In this document: piece after piece, positions 16,779 through 25,451 of the stretch
Layout of the letters: each line of letters starts with the position of its first letter
Position numbering within the stretch: position 1 is the first letter of the stretch
NCBI GenBank assembly: GCA_002787635.1
Contig: PCXK01000029.1
Coordinates: forward strand, 1-41,313
Length of the DNA stretch: 41,313 nucleotides
Origin: Alphaproteobacteria bacterium CG11_big_fil_rev_8_21_14_0_20_39_49
GTDB lineage: Bacteria; Pseudomonadota; Alphaproteobacteria; Rickettsiales; UBA6187
Direction: 5' to 3'
Translations under genes and position numbers: made by a program
The notes under the pieces: model-generated
What the model was told of the DNA's origin: nothing
Databases searched by the model: none
Seen by the model: only the letters and a program-made list of their open reading frames with translations

Positions 16779-18089
16779 ATGGAATCTATAAGTAAATTAC
16801 TAAAAAGTTATAATAAGTGGCTTCGGTCAATGCAGACCGTTGATATACCGTTTCATGTAATTTTCTTACGCACGGTGTTACAGGTAATAAGTGCAATCAT
16901 ACGTGACTTAAAAAACGGACAGTTAAGTCTTAGGGCGATGAGCCTTGTTTATACTACTATTATTTCCATAGTTCCGCTTATTGCCATTAGCTTTTCCGTC
17001 CTAAAAGGACTAGGCGCTCATAACCAGATAAAGCCTTTTTTGCTTAACACGTTAGACCCGCTTGGCGAGAAAAAAATTGAGGTTACGGATAAGATAATCG
17101 GATTTGTAGATAATATACAGGTAGGTGTATTGGGTGCGGTAGGTATAGCGGTATTGTTATATACCGTTATAGGATTGATGCAGAAAATAGAGAATGCCTT
17201 TAACTTTGTATGGGGTGTTGAAAGGTCACGTAACTTAACGAAGCGTTTTAACGACTATTTAAGTATATTATTCGTAGGGCCGGTATTGATATTCCTGTCT
17301 ACCGCCATGACGACTTCGCTTACTAGCGGCTATCTTGTCGAAAGAATCAACGAAGTGGAAAGGCTGCAATTTGTTATTCCTTTATTCGGAATAATAGTAC
17401 CCTACTTTATTCTGTCTGTTGCTTTTACGTTTATGTACAGCTTTATCCCGAATACAAAAGTTAATGTAAAGGCGGCGTTCATAGGCGGTCTTATGACTGC
17501 GTTCTTATGGAAATTGATGGGCTGGGGATTTACCAATTTTGTAGCAGGCTCATCAAGCCATACTCTTATCTATTCGGCATTCGCCACGGTTATAGTATTC
17601 ATGGTATGGATATATCTGGTGTGGCTGGTACTGCTTATAGGCTCAAGTATAAGTTTTTATATCCAGAACCCGCAATATCGCCTCAACAAAAACAAGTTCC
17701 TGTCACTATCACCTTCTAATAAAGAAACGGCAGCTTTAGAAATAATGACGCATATAGCACAAAGCTATTTTGCAGATAAACCGGTATCGTCGGTAAATGA
17801 GCTTGCCAAAATTTGTAAGTTCCCGTTACAGGCGGTAGATGAAATAATTTACTACCTAAGCCGGTCGGAACTCATATCCGTTGAAGAGGGAACAGGCTCG
17901 ATAGTCCCCAAACGTCCGCTTGAGCACATAACATATTTTGACATTATCAACTCGGTACGCATACGCACAAAGTCAGATGAAGATACAAAATTAAGCAACA
18001 ACGACACCGAAAACTTCAAAAACGAGATTGATGAGGTTCTACAAAAATCTTTCGGAAAAAGAACGTTAAAGAATATGATACAAAAATAA
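16779..18089 (+). CDS. YihY/BrkB family inner-membrane protein
   Basis: The family (once misnamed RNase BN) consists of polytopic membrane proteins of uncertain function, possibly transporters. I place the start at the ATG at 16779, since a TTG six codons upstream lacks a better ribosome site. The N-terminal 300 residues hold about six membrane segments with family-typical stretches (LSLRAMSLVYTTIISIVPLIAISFSVLKG, then TVIGLMQKIENAFNFVWGV, and PNTKVNVKAAFIGGL). The C-terminal 130 residues are soluble: a winged-helix-like segment (SSVNELAKICKFPLQAVDEIIYYL) and an acidic tail, as in other long members. It lies about 55 nt after the dioxygenase homologue and is probably in its operon. Confidence 0.85.
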   Translation: MESISKLLKSYNKWLRSMQTVDIPFHVIFLRTVLQVISAIIRDLKNGQLSLRAMSLVYTTIISIVPLIAISFSVLKGLGAHNQIKPFLLNTLDPLGEKKIEVTDKIIGFVDNIQVGVLGAVGIAVLLYTVIGLMQKIENAFNFVWGVERSRNLTKRFNDYLSILFVGPVLIFLSTAMTTSLTSGYLVERINEVERLQFVIPLFGIIVPYFILSVAFTFMYSFIPNTKVNVKAAFIGGLMTAFLWKLMGWGFTNFVAGSSSHTLIYSAFATVIVFMVWIYLVWLVLLIGSSISFYIQNPQYRLNKNKFLSLSPSNKETAALEIMTHIAQSYFADKPVSSVNELAKICKFPLQAVDEIIYYLSRSELISVEEGTGSIVPKRPLEHITYFDIINSVRIRTKSDEDTKLSNNDTENFKNEIDEVLQKSFGKRTLKNMIQK

Positions 18090-18115
18090 GATAGGAGCCA
18101 CCCCTTTCGCCTCAA

Positions 18116-19474
18116 TTAAGCCACGACAACCGTTTTGATATTCACAAACTCACGTATTCCGAACTTCGCAAGCTCTCTGCCATAACCGCTATATTTTACG
18201 CCACCGAACGGCAGTCGGGGGTCGGACTTTACATAATCATTTATGGCAACATTACCGGTATCCATTTGCCTTGCGATATTTTCAGCCGTTTTTATATCAT
18301 TACTGAAAATCGCTCCGCCCAGACCGAAATCAGAATCATTTGCTATATTTATAGCCTCATCAACATCGTTGAATTTTATTACGGAGGCTACAGGACCAAA
18401 TATCTCATCATCATATGCGGGCATATCGGGTTTTACATTTATCAAGATGGTCGGCGGATAAAAAGTACCGTCTTTATCTTCGATTTCACCTCCGAGAATA
18501 CACTTAGCGCCCTTTTCAACCGACTGTTTTACCTGTTCATGAATAATATCCCTCTGCTTCTTAGATACCATAGGTCCAAGATTAGTCCTTTTATCCATCG
18601 GGTCACCCGTTACATAGCCCTGCATTTTGGTTTTCATTTGCTCAACGAATTTATCATGTATGGATTTATGTACGATAAAACGCTTGGCGGCAATACAGCT
18701 TTGTCCGCCATTTATCATTCTGCTTTTAACACAAAGTTCGGCGGCTTTATCAATATCGGCATTGCCAAGGACTATATAAGCATCGCTGCCCCCAAGTTCC
18801 AGCACGCTTTTTTTGGAGAACTCTCCCGCCCTTTTAGCTATGGTTTTTCCTGCCTCAACACTACCCGTAACGGTAACGGCTCTTATATGGCTGTGTGCTA
18901 TAACGCTATCTACCTGATTATGGTCTATCAATAAGGCTCTGAATATATTTTCGGGGAATCCTGCTTTTTTAAATATATCATCTATTACCAAAGCACAGCC
19001 TGAAACATTGCTTGCGTGTTTTAACAATCCTGCATTACCTGCCATTAATGTGGGTACGGCAAATCTAAATACCTGCCAGAAAGGGAAGTTCCAAGGCATA
19101 ACCGCAAATATAATTCCTATAGGGTCGAACCTGACATAGCTTTTTGCATAACCGGTCTTAATTTCCTGCTGTTCTAAAAATGTTGCGGCATTTTCCTGAT
19201 AGTAATCACATAGCAAAGCACATTTTTCTATTTCGGCTTTAGATTCATTTATCGGCTTGCCCATCTCACAGGTTATTAGCTCTGCATATTCTTCTTTATG
19301 TTTTCTTAAGATATCGGCAGCCTGCCGCATTAATTTACTTTTCTCGGGAAAAGTATAATTTTTCCATTTTAAAAAAGCACTGTGCATAGACTCTATGATT
19401 GACAAGACTTCACGGTCTTTCATTTTGTCATAAGAGCTTATAATTTCATTACTATATGGATTTATGCTTTTCAT
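18116..19474 (-). CDS. NAD(P)-dependent aldehyde dehydrogenase, succinate-semialdehyde type
   Basis: This aldehyde dehydrogenase superfamily enzyme most resembles the short Sad/GabD-like succinate-semialdehyde dehydrogenases, which make succinate. In the 452 residues I see MPWNFPFWQVFR, the glycine-rich TGSVEAGKTIA, the general-base Glu in LELGGSDAY, the nucleophilic Cys in NGGQSCIAAKR, the late EIFGPVASV and a C-terminal LPFGGVKYSGYGRE. All catalytic residues are there. The exact substrate is inferred. It converges with the YihY gene 26 nt away, and is divergent from the MaoC-Pta gene. Confidence 0.9.
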   Translation of the reverse strand: MKSINPYSNEIISSYDKMKDREVLSIIESMHSAFLKWKNYTFPEKSKLMRQAADILRKHKEEYAELITCEMGKPINESKAEIEKCALLCDYYQENAATFLEQQEIKTGYAKSYVRFDPIGIIFAVMPWNFPFWQVFRFAVPTLMAGNAGLLKHASNVSGCALVIDDIFKKAGFPENIFRALLIDHNQVDSVIAHSHIRAVTVTGSVEAGKTIAKRAGEFSKKSVLELGGSDAYIVLGNADIDKAAELCVKSRMINGGQSCIAAKRFIVHKSIHDKFVEQMKTKMQGYVTGDPMDKRTNLGPMVSKKQRDIIHEQVKQSVEKGAKCILGGEIEDKDGTFYPPTILINVKPDMPAYDDEIFGPVASVIKFNDVDEAINIANDSDFGLGGAIFSNDIKTAENIARQMDTGNVAINDYVKSDPRLPFGGVKYSGYGRELAKFGIREFVNIKTVVVA

Positions 19475-19596
19475 ATTGCCCGTTCTTTCAGTTTTTTATC
19501 ATATAACAAGTAACTTAAAAAAATATATTTATATAATATCCTTTTGATTATTTTTATATACAGGTAATGTATGGTTAATTTAATTAGCGAGGCGTT

Positions 19597-21021
19597 ATGA
19601 ACGGTTATATAGAGAACAAAACATTCGATGAAATCGAGATTGGGGACACAGCCTCAATAGAACATACGCTAACCCGAAAGGATATCGACCTTTTCGCTAT
19701 CATGTCGGGTGATGTCAACCCTGCCCATGTTGATGAGGAATACGCACGAAGCGATATGTTCCATAAAATCATAGCACACGGCATGTGGAGCGGTTCTTTC
19801 ATCTCTACGGTTTTAGGCACTCAACTCCCCGGTCCCGGCACTATATATTTAAACCAGACATTTCAATTTTTAAAGCCGGTAGCCATCGGTGATACCATAA
19901 CGGCAAGGGTAATTGTAAAATCAAAGAAAAAAACGAAGAATATAGTTACATTGGATTGTTTATGCGTTAACCAAAGCGGTAAGGAAGTTATCAAAGGAGA
20001 GGCTGTAGTTATAGCTCCCACGGAAAAAGTCAGCCGCAAGAGAATAAGGCTACCTGACATAAAGCTTTCAAATAGCAGGGAAGAATGTCCTAATTACCAT
20101 CGCATTATTTGTATGGCAGCAGGTCATTCACCGATAAAAACGGCAGTAGTACACCCTGTGGACGCTAACTCTTTAAAAGGAGCGATAGCTTCTGCCGAGG
20201 AGGGGCTTATAGAGCCTGTGTTGGTAGGACCGGAAGCAAAAATAAGGGATATTGCAAAAAAAGAGAAACTGGATATTTCAAAATACCGGCTTATTCCGAC
20301 CGAGCATAGCCATGCCGCTGCCGAGGTAGCCGTTTTGCTGGCAAGACGCGGGGAGGTGGAAGCCCTGATGAAAGGCAAGATACACACTGACGAGCTTCTC
20401 ATGGAGGTTATTAAAAAAGATACGGGTTTACGCACAGGCAGGAGGGTAAGCCATGTAGTTATGGCAGATATACCCGCATACCCTAAGCCTTTATTCATTA
20501 CCGATGCGGCAATAAATATTAAACCTACGCTTTCTGATAAAAAAGATATCGTACAAAATGCGATAGACCTTTTCCACTCGCTTGATTTTGGAACTCCACG
20601 AGTGGCTATCATATCTGCCATAGAAACGGTTAATGAAAAAATACCGTCCACACTGGACGCTACGGCGTTATGTAAAATGGCAGAACGAGGACAGATTACG
20701 GGAGCCTTACTTGACGGCCCCCTTGCATTTGATAATGCCGTTTCAGTTGAAGCTGCTAAAGTAAAGAATATCCGTTCGCAGGTTGCAGGAAAGGCAGATA
20801 TACTGGTAGTCCCCGACCTTGAATCAGGCAATATATTGTTGAAACAGCTTACATTATTTTCAGGTGCATCGGTAGCCGGTGTAGTAATGGGGGCAAAGGT
20901 TCCTATAATATTGACCAGCCGTTCAAGCGGAGAACTTGCAAGAAAAGCCTCTAGTGCATTGGCACTACTTTATATACAGGGTAATAATATCAAAAAGCTA
21001 AAAGCTAACGATATAAGCTAA
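19597..21021 (+). CDS. Bifunctional enoyl-CoA hydratase / phosphate acetyltransferase
   Basis: The 474 residues join two domains. Residues 1-140 are a MaoC-type hot-dog domain with the hydratase-2 motif (MSGDVNPAHVDEEYA, Asp and His catalytic) and IAHGMWSGSF. Residues 165-474 are a phosphate acetyl/butyryltransferase domain (AAGHSPIKTAVVHPVDANS, LMKGKIHTDELL, ITDAAINIKPTL, GALLDGPLAFDNAVS, VPDLESGNILLK). This fusion is known in alphaproteobacteria, often with an acetate or butyrate kinase gene next to it; none is here. It may connect hydroxyacyl-CoA metabolism with acyl phosphate. The start has a GAGG about 6 nt upstream. Confidence 0.92.
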   Translation: MNGYIENKTFDEIEIGDTASIEHTLTRKDIDLFAIMSGDVNPAHVDEEYARSDMFHKIIAHGMWSGSFISTVLGTQLPGPGTIYLNQTFQFLKPVAIGDTITARVIVKSKKKTKNIVTLDCLCVNQSGKEVIKGEAVVIAPTEKVSRKRIRLPDIKLSNSREECPNYHRIICMAAGHSPIKTAVVHPVDANSLKGAIASAEEGLIEPVLVGPEAKIRDIAKKEKLDISKYRLIPTEHSHAAAEVAVLLARRGEVEALMKGKIHTDELLMEVIKKDTGLRTGRRVSHVVMADIPAYPKPLFITDAAINIKPTLSDKKDIVQNAIDLFHSLDFGTPRVAIISAIETVNEKIPSTLDATALCKMAERGQITGALLDGPLAFDNAVSVEAAKVKNIRSQVAGKADILVVPDLESGNILLKQLTLFSGASVAGVVMGAKVPIILTSRSSGELARKASSALALLYIQGNNIKKLKANDIS

Positions 21022-21118
21022 TATTTCATTAAAAAGTTAATAAATATTTGCAAGTTTTTCAACATTCTGATACTTTGCCGTGAAAAAAGAACGACATAAC
21101 AATATTGGAAGTTATATT

Positions 21119-22738
21119 ATGGCAAAAGAGCATCAGGATAGTAAAAAAGAGGCTTTTTCAATAGATGAGTTGGATAGTATAAATATTAACTGGATAGAAA
21201 GTGATACTCAAGATGGTTCTTTAGTAACCGCACAACCTGCTCGAAGCAATCAACCTTTATCAAATAATGCCGGTTCGGCATTTTCAGTATATACTAGAAG
21301 ACCGGTAACGTCCTCAATAGATGAGCATAACCCGATTTTGTGGGATGATGTGGACGGTGTTATGATAGGTCAAAAACCGATGGCAGATACATCTGTTGCA
21401 TCGGTACCCGCTATAGATTCATCACAAACCGATGAAGCTTTTATTGGTAATAATGCACGATACAATGCAAAAGCAAAAGTAAAAAATGCACTTGATGATG
21501 CAGAAACCGTTAGCTCCTATGGTCTTGATACAAAAGAATGGTCAAGCAAAACTAAATTCTCACCTGAATTTGCCCAAAAATATAATGATTTTATAAATAG
21601 TGAGGCATCAAGAACGGGAACTTCACCTGATGAGTTAAGACAACAATACGAAATTTCAAAAAGATATGTTCGCCAAATATACAGGCTTGCTCAAAAGATT
21701 ACTTCCTCGAAAAGTGATTCCGATATCAAAGAGCAGGCACGAAACGATACAAACTGGGTCACTGAAAGACAGAACGACCCTAACATCTCACCGGTCATAA
21801 TAGTTGCTGCAAACGAATTGATCGATCGTATGGTCGTAAAAAAACAAACCGCATCACAAACAAATACACAACCGGTGGCATATGTAGCCACCGCCACGGA
21901 AATTGATGATGATGCCACAATAAAAACCGGTAATACGCCAAATAGAAAACCACTTGATACAGCTCAGCAACAGGTGACCATGAACTTCTACGGCGATAAT
22001 AATAACATATACGTTCAAAACTCGGTAACTGAAGCATCAAGAGACACCGGAACTTCTACGGTAGAAGAACCTGCTCGTAAAAAAGTCGCCACGGGCAAAA
22101 AAAATACGGCTAGGAGGTGCGGACTTCCTGCGTTGCAAAAACCTCAAACTTCAGGCGAGAAAGATGACTCTCTTTATGTTCTGTTTGGACGCAGGGGAGG
22201 AATAAACGGCAATCCGGCTAATGTACGTTTTCGTGACGGTCTGGATAAATACGCCGCAGAATATTTAGCCTTTCGCAAATCACAAAAACCCCAATTATTA
22301 CACAAAGCGTTGCAGGAACTTTTAGATAACGGTCAGGTAGCAGGGTTTAAAAAAGAGACAACGCTCGGTAATAAAGAATGGAAAGAGTTAAATTTAACAG
22401 ATAAAAAAGACCTTAGCTTAATATATAATAAAGCCGGACAATTCTTAAGGGATAAATATCCGGCTTCAGGAAACCGCAAGAGTGTTCCTGATAATAATCA
22501 TGTTGAACAAGCCACACAACAAAGCAACGAAAGAGCTGAAACGTCTATGAAACGCAAAAGAGATGAACAACAACCGACTTCTTCTTTTGCTCAACGGGTT
22601 GGGCAAAGTGCTTATTCTAAAGTATCTGCCAAAAATGACAGCGGTAGCGAATACGTTGACTCCGGCTTTAATTCGTCTGAAGAATCATTTGCACAAAAAT
22701 ACTCTAATAATAAAAAAGCTAGAACTAGGTTTAATTAG
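21119..22738 (+). CDS. Disordered protein with DUF6824-like domain; candidate nuclear effector
   Basis: I prefer the ATG at 21119 (GGAAG about 7 nt upstream) to the in-frame GTG at 21080. Most of the 539 residues are polar and low in hydrophobics, probably disordered. Residues about 350-443 stand out: LFGRRGGINGNPANVRFRDGL, then YLAFRKSQKPQLLHKAL and a final FLRDK. This closely recalls the DUF6824 domain found in many copies in diatoms and other stramenopiles (LFGRGGGTNNHPGN-x-RFR). It is followed by KRKRDEQQ and, at the end, NNKKARTRFN, both like nuclear localisation signals. There is no signal peptide or membrane segment. It lies in a row with the ankyrin-like gene. Acquisition from a host and an effector role are inference. 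Confidence 0.6.
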   Translation: MAKEHQDSKKEAFSIDELDSININWIESDTQDGSLVTAQPARSNQPLSNNAGSAFSVYTRRPVTSSIDEHNPILWDDVDGVMIGQKPMADTSVASVPAIDSSQTDEAFIGNNARYNAKAKVKNALDDAETVSSYGLDTKEWSSKTKFSPEFAQKYNDFINSEASRTGTSPDELRQQYEISKRYVRQIYRLAQKITSSKSDSDIKEQARNDTNWVTERQNDPNISPVIIVAANELIDRMVVKKQTASQTNTQPVAYVATATEIDDDATIKTGNTPNRKPLDTAQQQVTMNFYGDNNNIYVQNSVTEASRDTGTSTVEEPARKKVATGKKNTARRCGLPALQKPQTSGEKDDSLYVLFGRRGGINGNPANVRFRDGLDKYAAEYLAFRKSQKPQLLHKALQELLDNGQVAGFKKETTLGNKEWKELNLTDKKDLSLIYNKAGQFLRDKYPASGNRKSVPDNNHVEQATQQSNERAETSMKRKRDEQQPTSSFAQRVGQSAYSKVSAKNDSGSEYVDSGFNSSEESFAQKYSNNKKARTRFN

Positions 22739-22759
22739 CCGAAAAGCTTTCTGTTTCGG
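22739..22759 (+). terminator. Weak hairpin after the DUF6824-like gene
   Basis: CCGAAA and TTTCGG form a 6-bp stem around a 9-nt loop just after the stop codon. There is no clean T-run, so termination is only possible. Confidence 0.3.
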
Positions 22760-22887
22760 TAATATTAAATGCATTATTTATCCTTCTTGAAAATATATTA
22801 AAAAAGCCTTTTTAATTGACGGTGGAAATATATTATAGGATAAGTTAACTAATTATAAAAATAATTCACTTAAAATTAGTAATAAAA

Positions 22888-23745
22888 ATGGATTTGAAAA
22901 AATTATCTCCCGCATTATTAATATTATTGTCAAAATCCGATAGTTCGTTTGTACCGCAGGCTCCTTCCCAAAGCGGCTGGCGAACGCATTTACAATACGG
23001 TAATAACGGCTTTGATGAAAATCAACGCTTTGAAAATCAGAAAACCAAGGATTCTCTTTTTTATCAGGAAGTCGTGCATGACCCTAAAAACGCTTTAAGA
23101 TATCTGATAGCGGGAGCCGACCCCAACCTGACTAACTCACAAAACGGCAACTCATTACTGCATGAAATAGCACAAGGCAAAAAAGATATCGGTGTGCAAA
23201 TGCAATTGCAGGGATTAGCAGAACATTTTGTAAAATTCGGGGCAAATACAAAATTACGCAACTATGAAGGACTCACACCTTCACAACTGGCAAGAAGAGA
23301 TGATAATAACGTTCTTGCCAATGCGATAGAAAATGCAGAAAAGAACAAACACATACATTTATTCGATTCATCAAGGTCATTACAGGCAATCGCTATAACC
23401 TCTCAGAAAATAGACCTTGTTACAGACCCGACTGATGCCATAGACCTGCTTGTAACTTCAATGTATAACGGTTTAAACGTTGAAGAATCATATGCAGGCA
23501 ACGACACCCCTCTTAATATAGCAAAGAAAAACTGGCCGAAAGAACAATCCGACGCTCTGCACGCTATGTCCGCCTGCGTTAATACGACAATAGATTTTTT
23601 AGATAAATTGTACGACAAAAACGAGAATTTAGGCTCAAATGAAACTTTACAATCCGACATCAAAAAACAAATTCAGGAAGCTTGGAAAGAACGCATCAAT
23701 CCATTGATAAAATACAATAATTACGAGAGGGGTCAGTTTCGTTAA
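22888..23745 (+). CDS. Ankyrin-repeat-like protein
   Basis: The 285-residue protein has at least two degenerate ankyrin repeats: NALRYLIAGADPNLTNSQNGNSLLHEIA (about 67-95) and LAEHFVKFGANTKLRNYEGLTPSQLARR (about 110-140). The typical G-A-D/N turn and the T-P-x-x-A/L-H-like helix starts are visible. A third repeat may sit at about 185-215 (NGLNVEESYAGNDTPLNIAKK). The last 80 residues are helical. There is no signal peptide or membrane helix. Ankyrin proteins of host-associated bacteria are often secreted effectors that bind host proteins; that role is inferred here from the family and the neighbours. No convincing Shine-Dalgarno sequence precedes the ATG. Confidence 0.7.
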   Translation: MDLKKLSPALLILLSKSDSSFVPQAPSQSGWRTHLQYGNNGFDENQRFENQKTKDSLFYQEVVHDPKNALRYLIAGADPNLTNSQNGNSLLHEIAQGKKDIGVQMQLQGLAEHFVKFGANTKLRNYEGLTPSQLARRDDNNVLANAIENAEKNKHIHLFDSSRSLQAIAITSQKIDLVTDPTDAIDLLVTSMYNGLNVEESYAGNDTPLNIAKKNWPKEQSDALHAMSACVNTTIDFLDKLYDKNENLGSNETLQSDIKKQIQEAWKERINPLIKYNNYERGQFR

Positions 23746-23880
23746 TTGCGAAATAAATCCTTATATTTATTAAAAAATTAATTTACTTTCCACATTATTT
23801 CATATATTTAAAAGCATCGACAATAATAAATTAGATGTATTTTATGTATTAAATAATGGGTATAGTAAGTAAAATCAATT

Positions 23881-23927
23881 TATAGTGCTTCCAAATAATA
23901 GCATGTAAATTATTTGGAATAACTATA
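23881..23927. repeat. 47-bp palindrome with TATAGT ends
   Basis: TATAGTGCTTCCAAATAAT at the left pairs with ATTATTTGGAATAACTATA at the right (17 of 19 positions) around a 9-nt centre. The right arm recurs at 9402-9418, and similar TATAGT-x-TTTC ends bound the element at 39732-39870. Confidence 0.55.
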
Positions 23928-23962
23928 TTTAGCCGACCTATATCCTAATTAAGAGGCCTGGA

Positions 23963-24021
23963 TACCGTGGTTATGAATCTGCCGTATAGCTTGAAATTAA
24001 AATTTTACGGCAAAAACGGTA
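23963..24021 (+). promoter_or_regulatory. Structured leader before the polysaccharide operon
   Basis: Two nested stems are visible: TACCGT (23963-23968) with ACGGTA (24016-24021), and inside it GCCGTA (23981-23986) with TACGGC (24006-24011). This could be a 5' leader RNA element. It does not match a riboswitch class that I can recognise, including the c-di-GMP aptamers. Confidence 0.35.
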
Positions 24022-24038
24022 CGTTTAAGTGCTAAAGA

Positions 24039-24055
24039 CAAGATATCATATCTTG
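24039..24055. promoter_or_regulatory. 17-bp perfect dyad, candidate operator
   Basis: CAAGATAT-C-ATATCTTG is a perfect inverted repeat with a single central base, 60 to 80 bp before the glycosyltransferase start. Its size and place suit a dimeric repressor site. It could also be an RNA hairpin. Confidence 0.4.
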
Positions 24056-24117
24056 ATTTATAGTCATTCAACCTCGCAATTTAGCAAAATCAGTAACGTT
24101 TGAATAAAATTAATAAA

Positions 24118-25449
24118 ATGAAACAAAACAATCACTCATATCACTTAAAAATACCTAATTTTTTTGTAATTATTGTTGCTTTGTTCGTTTCATGGTTAAC
24201 AGTTTACGTTATTGACATCGGTATGTTCAATCTGGACTTATTGCTTATCGACAAGTTCGGTTTTGAACAAACAGATGAAGCCGTTACTTTTAAAGCAACC
24301 TTACGGAAAGTCTTTAATATCGTGCTTTTCCTGAATTTATTTCCTTTCTTCCTTTTTCTGTTATGGAATATACGCTTTAATCCTTATAGGGGCTGGAAAA
24401 AACAAAAAACACCTTTTGTAAGTATAATAATTCCTGCCTTTAACGAACAGTACACTATAACAAAAAGCATACAATGTGCTTTAGACCAGAATTACCCCGA
24501 ATATGAGGTGATAGTAGTAGATGACGGCTCATCGGACTTCACGCCTTTACTGATAGACTTCCCTGAAGTTAAATCAATTCATATGGAACGCAATCAGGGC
24601 AAGGCGGCAGCCGTTAACAAGGCTATAGAAACTGCTAAAGGTGAATATCTGCTGTTTTCAGATTCAGATTCCCACTTGCATAAGAATGCTATAAGAGAGC
24701 TTATAAAACATTTTGACTCGCCTGATGTCGGTGCGGTGTGTGGAAAATTGATAGTCAGGAACCCTGACAGCTTAATAGTTTGCTGGCAGTCGGTAGAATA
24801 TATCTTCAGTCAGGCGATAATGAAAATCGCCCAAAACGGCAGCGGCTCTTCTATTTTAGTTTGTCCCGGTCCCATATGTATGTATGAACGAAAGACAATG
24901 ATAGAGATTGGCGGCTTTAAAGAACGTACCATAGTCGAAGACTTTGATATGACCCTTGAAATCACCAAAATAGGTAAGCTTGCAGTTTATGAGCCAAATG
25001 CGGTATCGTGGACAAGCACACCGAAAACATTTAAAGCATTAAAAGGGCAACGCAAGCGTTGGTATAGAGGAACGCTTCAGGCACTGCGTTTATACAAAGA
25101 TATGTTCTTTAACAGAAAATTCGGTATGCTAGGTTGCATTTGGCTGCCTTACCTGTATTTTTGGGGATTCGGCGGTGCGGTTTTTGAGGCATTATTGTTA
25201 ATAGGCTCAATACCGATGTTATTTCATTTTTATTCGGTCTACATAACCACATTGTCAGTGGTGTTTTTTCTGATTTTTGAAGCAATAAATATCGCAATTT
25301 ACATATTTTCGCTATTTATAGAAAGGCAATTGAGTTTGAAGATGGTTATAGCATCTATCCTTATCAAGCCTTATTCGATATTCATAAAATACGTCATATT
25401 AGTAGCGATTTATTACGAATTGAGAAATAAAAAAGTAACTTGGAGCTAA
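24118..25449 (+). CDS. Processive family 2 glycosyltransferase (PgaC-like)
   Basis: It probably polymerises and translocates a beta-linked polysaccharide across the inner membrane. The start is the ATG at 24118; a TTG six codons upstream is possible. Two N-terminal membrane segments (about 15-37 and 70-90) precede a GT-A domain with D135-D136 (VVDDGSSD), D182-S-D184, E274-D275 (VEDFDM) and Q311-R-K-R-W315, the set that marks processive synthases such as PgaC, cellulose and hyaluronan synthases. Three to four C-terminal membrane segments follow. It is the first gene of a tight three-gene operon with a deacetylase/hydrolase and an outer-membrane barrel. Poly-N-acetylglucosamine is a reasonable but unproven product. 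There is no PilZ domain. Confidence 0.88.
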   Translation: MKQNNHSYHLKIPNFFVIIVALFVSWLTVYVIDIGMFNLDLLLIDKFGFEQTDEAVTFKATLRKVFNIVLFLNLFPFFLFLLWNIRFNPYRGWKKQKTPFVSIIIPAFNEQYTITKSIQCALDQNYPEYEVIVVDDGSSDFTPLLIDFPEVKSIHMERNQGKAAAVNKAIETAKGEYLLFSDSDSHLHKNAIRELIKHFDSPDVGAVCGKLIVRNPDSLIVCWQSVEYIFSQAIMKIAQNGSGSSILVCPGPICMYERKTMIEIGGFKERTIVEDFDMTLEITKIGKLAVYEPNAVSWTSTPKTFKALKGQRKRWYRGTLQALRLYKDMFFNRKFGMLGCIWLPYLYFWGFGGAVFEALLLIGSIPMLFHFYSVYITTLSVVFFLIFEAINIAIYIFSLFIERQLSLKMVIASILIKPYSIFIKYVILVAIYYELRNKKVTWS

Positions 25450-25451
25450 AG

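Noticed and set aside
23960-24022. Possible c-di-GMP riboswitch before the polysaccharide operon
   Set aside because: The conserved core sequences of the GEMM aptamers are not present; only generic stems can be supported.
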